Assembly: GCA_021848375.1 (NCBI GenBank)
Contig: JAJZUR010000066.1
Coordinates: forward strand, 1-8,046
DNA from: Pseudomonadota bacterium
GTDB taxonomy: Bacteria; Pseudomonadota; Gammaproteobacteria; UBA6186; Azoamicaceae
Length of the DNA stretch: 8,046 nucleotides
Direction: 5' to 3'
Of the stretch, positions 6,049 through 8,046 are shown piece after piece. Numbering within the stretch: the first letter of the stretch is position 1; each line of letters begins with the position of its first letter. The notes under the pieces are model-generated. The model searched no databases. It was not told the origin of the DNA and worked only from the letters and a program-made list of their open reading frames with translations. Position numbers and translations under genes: made by a program.

Positions 6049-6996
6049 ATGACGACACATAATCCGAACGAAAAACAAAAAGGCCAAGCGAAACTAGCCC
6101 GCATTCCCATTAAAATTGAACCAACCGAAAATTTTTTAAGCAAACCAGATTGGATCCGTATTCGCGTATCCAATAGTCCGACGGTCGCTCATCTCAAAAA
6201 ATTATTGCGTGAACATAAACTGCATACCGTGTGCGAAGAAGCTTCTTGTCCCAACTTAAACGAATGCTTTAGTCACGGTATAGCAACGTTTATGATCATG
6301 GGTGATAAATGTACACGACGCTGTACTTTTTGTGATGTCGCTCATGGTCGACCTGATCCACTCGATAAAAATGAACCAACCAATCTTGCCAAAGCCATTC
6401 ACACCATGAATTTACGGTATGTGGTCATTACCTCTGTTGATCGAGACGATTTAAAGGATGGCGGCGCTGAACATTTTTCAGAATGTATCGCGGCTATTCG
6501 AGCGCTGTGTCCAACCATTAAAATTGAAATTCTAGTGCCTGATTTTCGAGGACGATTAGAGATCGCATTAGATAAATTAAGTATAGCGCCGCCTGATGTC
6601 TTTAATCACAATGTCGAAACGGTACCGCGTTTATACAAAGCGGTACGTCCGGGTTCGGATTTTATTTGGTCGTTAACGCTCATTCAACAATTTAAAAAAC
6701 GCTTTCCGCACATTCCAACCAAATCTGGTTTAATGTTAGGCCTTGGTGAAACCGATGCAGAAATTAAAGAAGTACTACGAACGATGCGGCAGTATGATTG
6801 CGATCGCCTTACCCTTGGACAATATTTGCAACCGAGTAAATATCATTCTCCCGTACAACGCTTCGTCACTCCAGATGTTTTTCAAGAACTAGGGCAATAT
6901 GCAGAAAGTCTTGGCTTTTCCAATGTCGCGAGTGGCCCTTTGGTCCGTTCCTCATACCATGCCGATCTACAGGCAGCCGGTGAAAACATAAAATAA
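6049..6996 (+). CDS. lipA: LipA, lipoyl synthase (radical SAM)
   Basis: Inserts two sulfur atoms at C6 and C8 of the protein-bound octanoyl group made by LipB, giving lipoyl cofactor. The 315-residue protein is close to the E. coli length (321). The auxiliary cluster is bound by Cys62, Cys67 and Cys73 (CX4CX5C) together with a serine of the C-terminal RSSY motif at 300-303. The SAM-binding cluster is bound by Cys88, Cys92 and Cys95 (CX3CX2C in DKCTRRCTFCDVAHG). Further signatures are RYVVITSVDRDDLKDGGA, FNHNVETVPRLY, KSGLMLGLGE and LTLGQYLQPSKYH. All ligands for both 4Fe-4S clusters are present. It lies seven bases after lipB, and an AAAGAGG at the end of lipB can serve as ribosome binding site. 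The gene ends three bases from the stop of rimI on the other strand. Confidence 0.97.
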   Translation: MTTHNPNEKQKGQAKLARIPIKIEPTENFLSKPDWIRIRVSNSPTVAHLKKLLREHKLHTVCEEASCPNLNECFSHGIATFMIMGDKCTRRCTFCDVAHGRPDPLDKNEPTNLAKAIHTMNLRYVVITSVDRDDLKDGGAEHFSECIAAIRALCPTIKIEILVPDFRGRLEIALDKLSIAPPDVFNHNVETVPRLYKAVRPGSDFIWSLTLIQQFKKRFPHIPTKSGLMLGLGETDAEIKEVLRTMRQYDCDRLTLGQYLQPSKYHSPVQRFVTPDVFQELGQYAESLGFSNVASGPLVRSSYHADLQAAGENIK

Positions 6997-6999
6997 CTA

Positions 7000-7446
7000 C
7001 TATTTAGAAAACCTATATTCTAATACCAATGCATCTTCCCGACCGCCGATGGCAGGATAATAATCTTGACGGTGGCCAATCACCGTAAAACCGAGCTTCT
7101 TGTATAAATCATAGGCATGGTGATTAGACACTCGTACCTCTAAATAAACTGAAGCTGCGTTTAAAAGCTTTGCTTGCTCCATTAAGTGTTGCATCATGCG
7201 ACGCCCTAAGCCTTGTCTTTGCCGTTCAGGTTGAATTGAAACATTTAGAATATGCGCTTCATCCGCGCCCATTGAAAGCAAGCCATAGCCAATAATTTCC
7301 TCTTCATCTTCCAATACCCAACAGCTATAGCCGACTTTTATGCAATCGCTAAATATACCGTACGTCCATGGAAAATCCATAACGACTTCTTCAATTTTCA
7401 TTACCCCTGCCACATCATTTTGTTGCATAGCGCGCAGGGTAATCAT
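7000..7446 (-). CDS. rimI: RimI, N-alpha-acetyltransferase of ribosomal protein S18
   Basis: GNAT-fold acetyltransferase that uses acetyl-CoA to acetylate protein N-termini, in E. coli that of ribosomal protein S18. The 148-residue length equals that of E. coli RimI. Acetyl-CoA motif A is RQRQGLGRRMM at about 75-85. The segment VYLEVRVSNHHAYDLYKKLGF carries Glu103 and Tyr115 at exactly the residue numbers of the proposed catalytic base and acid of E. coli RimI. The end, DYYPAIGGREDALVLE, is typical of RimI and not of general GNATs. The ATG overlaps the stop of the upstream holD-like gene as ATGA, so the two are translationally coupled, the same holD-rimI pairing as in enterobacteria. It converges with lipA with three bases between stops. 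Confidence 0.93.
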   Translation of the reverse strand: MITLRAMQQNDVAGVMKIEEVVMDFPWTYGIFSDCIKVGYSCWVLEDEEEIIGYGLLSMGADEAHILNVSIQPERQRQGLGRRMMQHLMEQAKLLNAASVYLEVRVSNHHAYDLYKKLGFTVIGHRQDYYPAIGGREDALVLEYRFSK

Positions 7447-7940
7447 CGTACTCTCATTAAAGAAATATGTTCTTTTAAGTGTAAAAGATCTGTGTAACTT
7501 TTTCTTTTAAGCGCTTTATTGGCTAATAGTTCAGTAGGATGATAAGTAAATTGTACGAAGCGTGCACATTTTTTAAAATTCGGGTTTTCTATTAAAACGT
7601 TAGCAAAAGCTTCTCCCAACATTAAAAGCGTAAAGGGTGCCCATTTTAGAAGTGTATCCATCAACCGCTCTGTCGTTGTACCAGGTTGAACCCAAGCCAT
7701 GCATAATTCATCCTTACTCAATTCCAATACTTTTAACATACCCATTAAAATCTTGCCTTCCTCTGTTTCAATTTTAGCAGATTTTTCAGGCAGTAAAACC
7801 AAACAGGCAGCACAAAATATAGGTTTAACCGATGATAGCGGAAATGTTAGCTCTGAACGCTCTCCCCAGTAAGGAATACCTAATGCCGCTAAGGTTCTAT
7901 AACGGCTTCTGATATCACTTGTGAGGAGGGAAGTATCCAT
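7443..7940 (-). CDS. holD: HolD-like DNA polymerase III psi subunit
   Basis: The psi subunit links the clamp loader to chi and single-strand binding protein in the replisome. Identification rests on an N-terminal RYRTLAALGIPYWGERSEL, matching the psi signature LxxLGIxxWxxR, on a C-terminal YHPTELLANKALKRKSYTDLLHLKEHI, a pattern I associate with non-enteric HolD proteins, and on position directly before rimI as in E. coli. The middle is poorly conserved. With the ATG at 7940 the protein has 165 residues, somewhat longer than E. coli psi (137). The open frame continues upstream to a TTG at 7982 and on to the window edge, but that part overlaps the end of another gene in a different frame, so I choose 7940. 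AAAGGAAAA inside the preceding gene is a somewhat distant ribosome binding site. The main doubt is the low conservation of this family. Confidence 0.68.
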   Translation of the reverse strand: MDTSLLTSDIRSRYRTLAALGIPYWGERSELTFPLSSVKPIFCAACLVLLPEKSAKIETEEGKILMGMLKVLELSKDELCMAWVQPGTTTERLMDTLLKWAPFTLLMLGEAFANVLIENPNFKKCARFVQFTYHPTELLANKALKRKSYTDLLHLKEHISLMRVR

Positions 7941-7945
7941 CGATT

Positions 7946-8046
7946 TTAAGATTTTCCTTTGCGTTTTCGATTCTTTAACCAATAGAGAGGACCTGATAAG
8001 GCGTAAAGGAAAAACATGACAAATAAAACGGAAGGGGGATCCCAGG
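7946..8046 (-). CDS. pssA: C-terminal end of a probable CDP-diacylglycerol-serine O-phosphatidyltransferase (PssA), partial
   Basis: One minus-strand frame is open from the window edge to a TAA at 7948-7946, five bases before the holD-like ATG. The 32 visible residues contain a hydrophobic helix (PPSVLFVMFFLYALSGPLYW) followed by a basic tail (KNRKRKGKS). The YALSGP motif at the end of a membrane helix, followed by a run of Lys/Arg, resembles the C-terminus of PssA proteins in Pseudomonas and Legionella-type bacteria, which make phosphatidylserine in the inner membrane. Only the tail is visible, so the assignment is from recollection of that motif and is tentative; another polytopic membrane protein is possible. 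The tight spacing suggests a pssA-holD-rimI transcription unit. Confidence 0.5.
   Translation of the reverse strand, partial: WDPPSVLFVMFFLYALSGPLYWLKNRKRKGKS

Overview
The window is a chromosomal, AT-rich stretch from a gammaproteobacterium. The plus-strand order rodA - mltB - rlpA - dacA-type - (dat) - ybeD - lipB - lipA is the well-known gammaproteobacterial elongasome/lipoate cluster. The extra D-amino acid transaminase between dacA and ybeD, together with the base composition, makes me lean towards Legionellales (Legionella/Coxiella relatives). That placement is inference, and the genus cannot be read from the sequence.

Plus strand, 1-4790: the 3' part of rodA (lateral-wall glycan polymerase), then mltB (lytic transglycosylase), rlpA (DPBB lytic transglycosylase lipoprotein), a 150-base gap with a good sigma70-like promoter, a PBP5-type D,D-carboxypeptidase, a D-amino acid transaminase, and ybeD (DUF493). 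YbeD starts inside the end of the transaminase gene. These genes build, trim and cleave the peptidoglycan of the lateral wall and could supply or recycle its D-amino acids.

Minus strand, 4796-5307: a YefM/Phd antitoxin and Txe/YoeB toxin pair, placed between ybeD and lipB on the opposite strand. It is the only clearly accessory element and breaks the usual ybeD-lipB continuity.

Plus strand, 5397-6996: lipB and lipA, the octanoyl transfer and sulfur insertion steps that make protein-bound lipoate. LipB most likely starts at a GTG 30 bases inside the longest open frame.

Minus strand, 7000-8046: rimI, a HolD-like DNA polymerase III psi subunit, and the last 32 or so codons of a gene that looks like pssA (phosphatidylserine synthase), all tightly packed. 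lipA and rimI converge with three bases between their stop codons.

I found no tRNA or rRNA gene, CRISPR array, insertion sequence or convincing rho-independent terminator. There is no gene-free stretch longer than 300 bases. I see no clearly new system here. The most notable points are the toxin-antitoxin insertion, the D-amino acid transaminase in the cell-wall cluster, and several gene starts or overlaps that automatic calling would get wrong.
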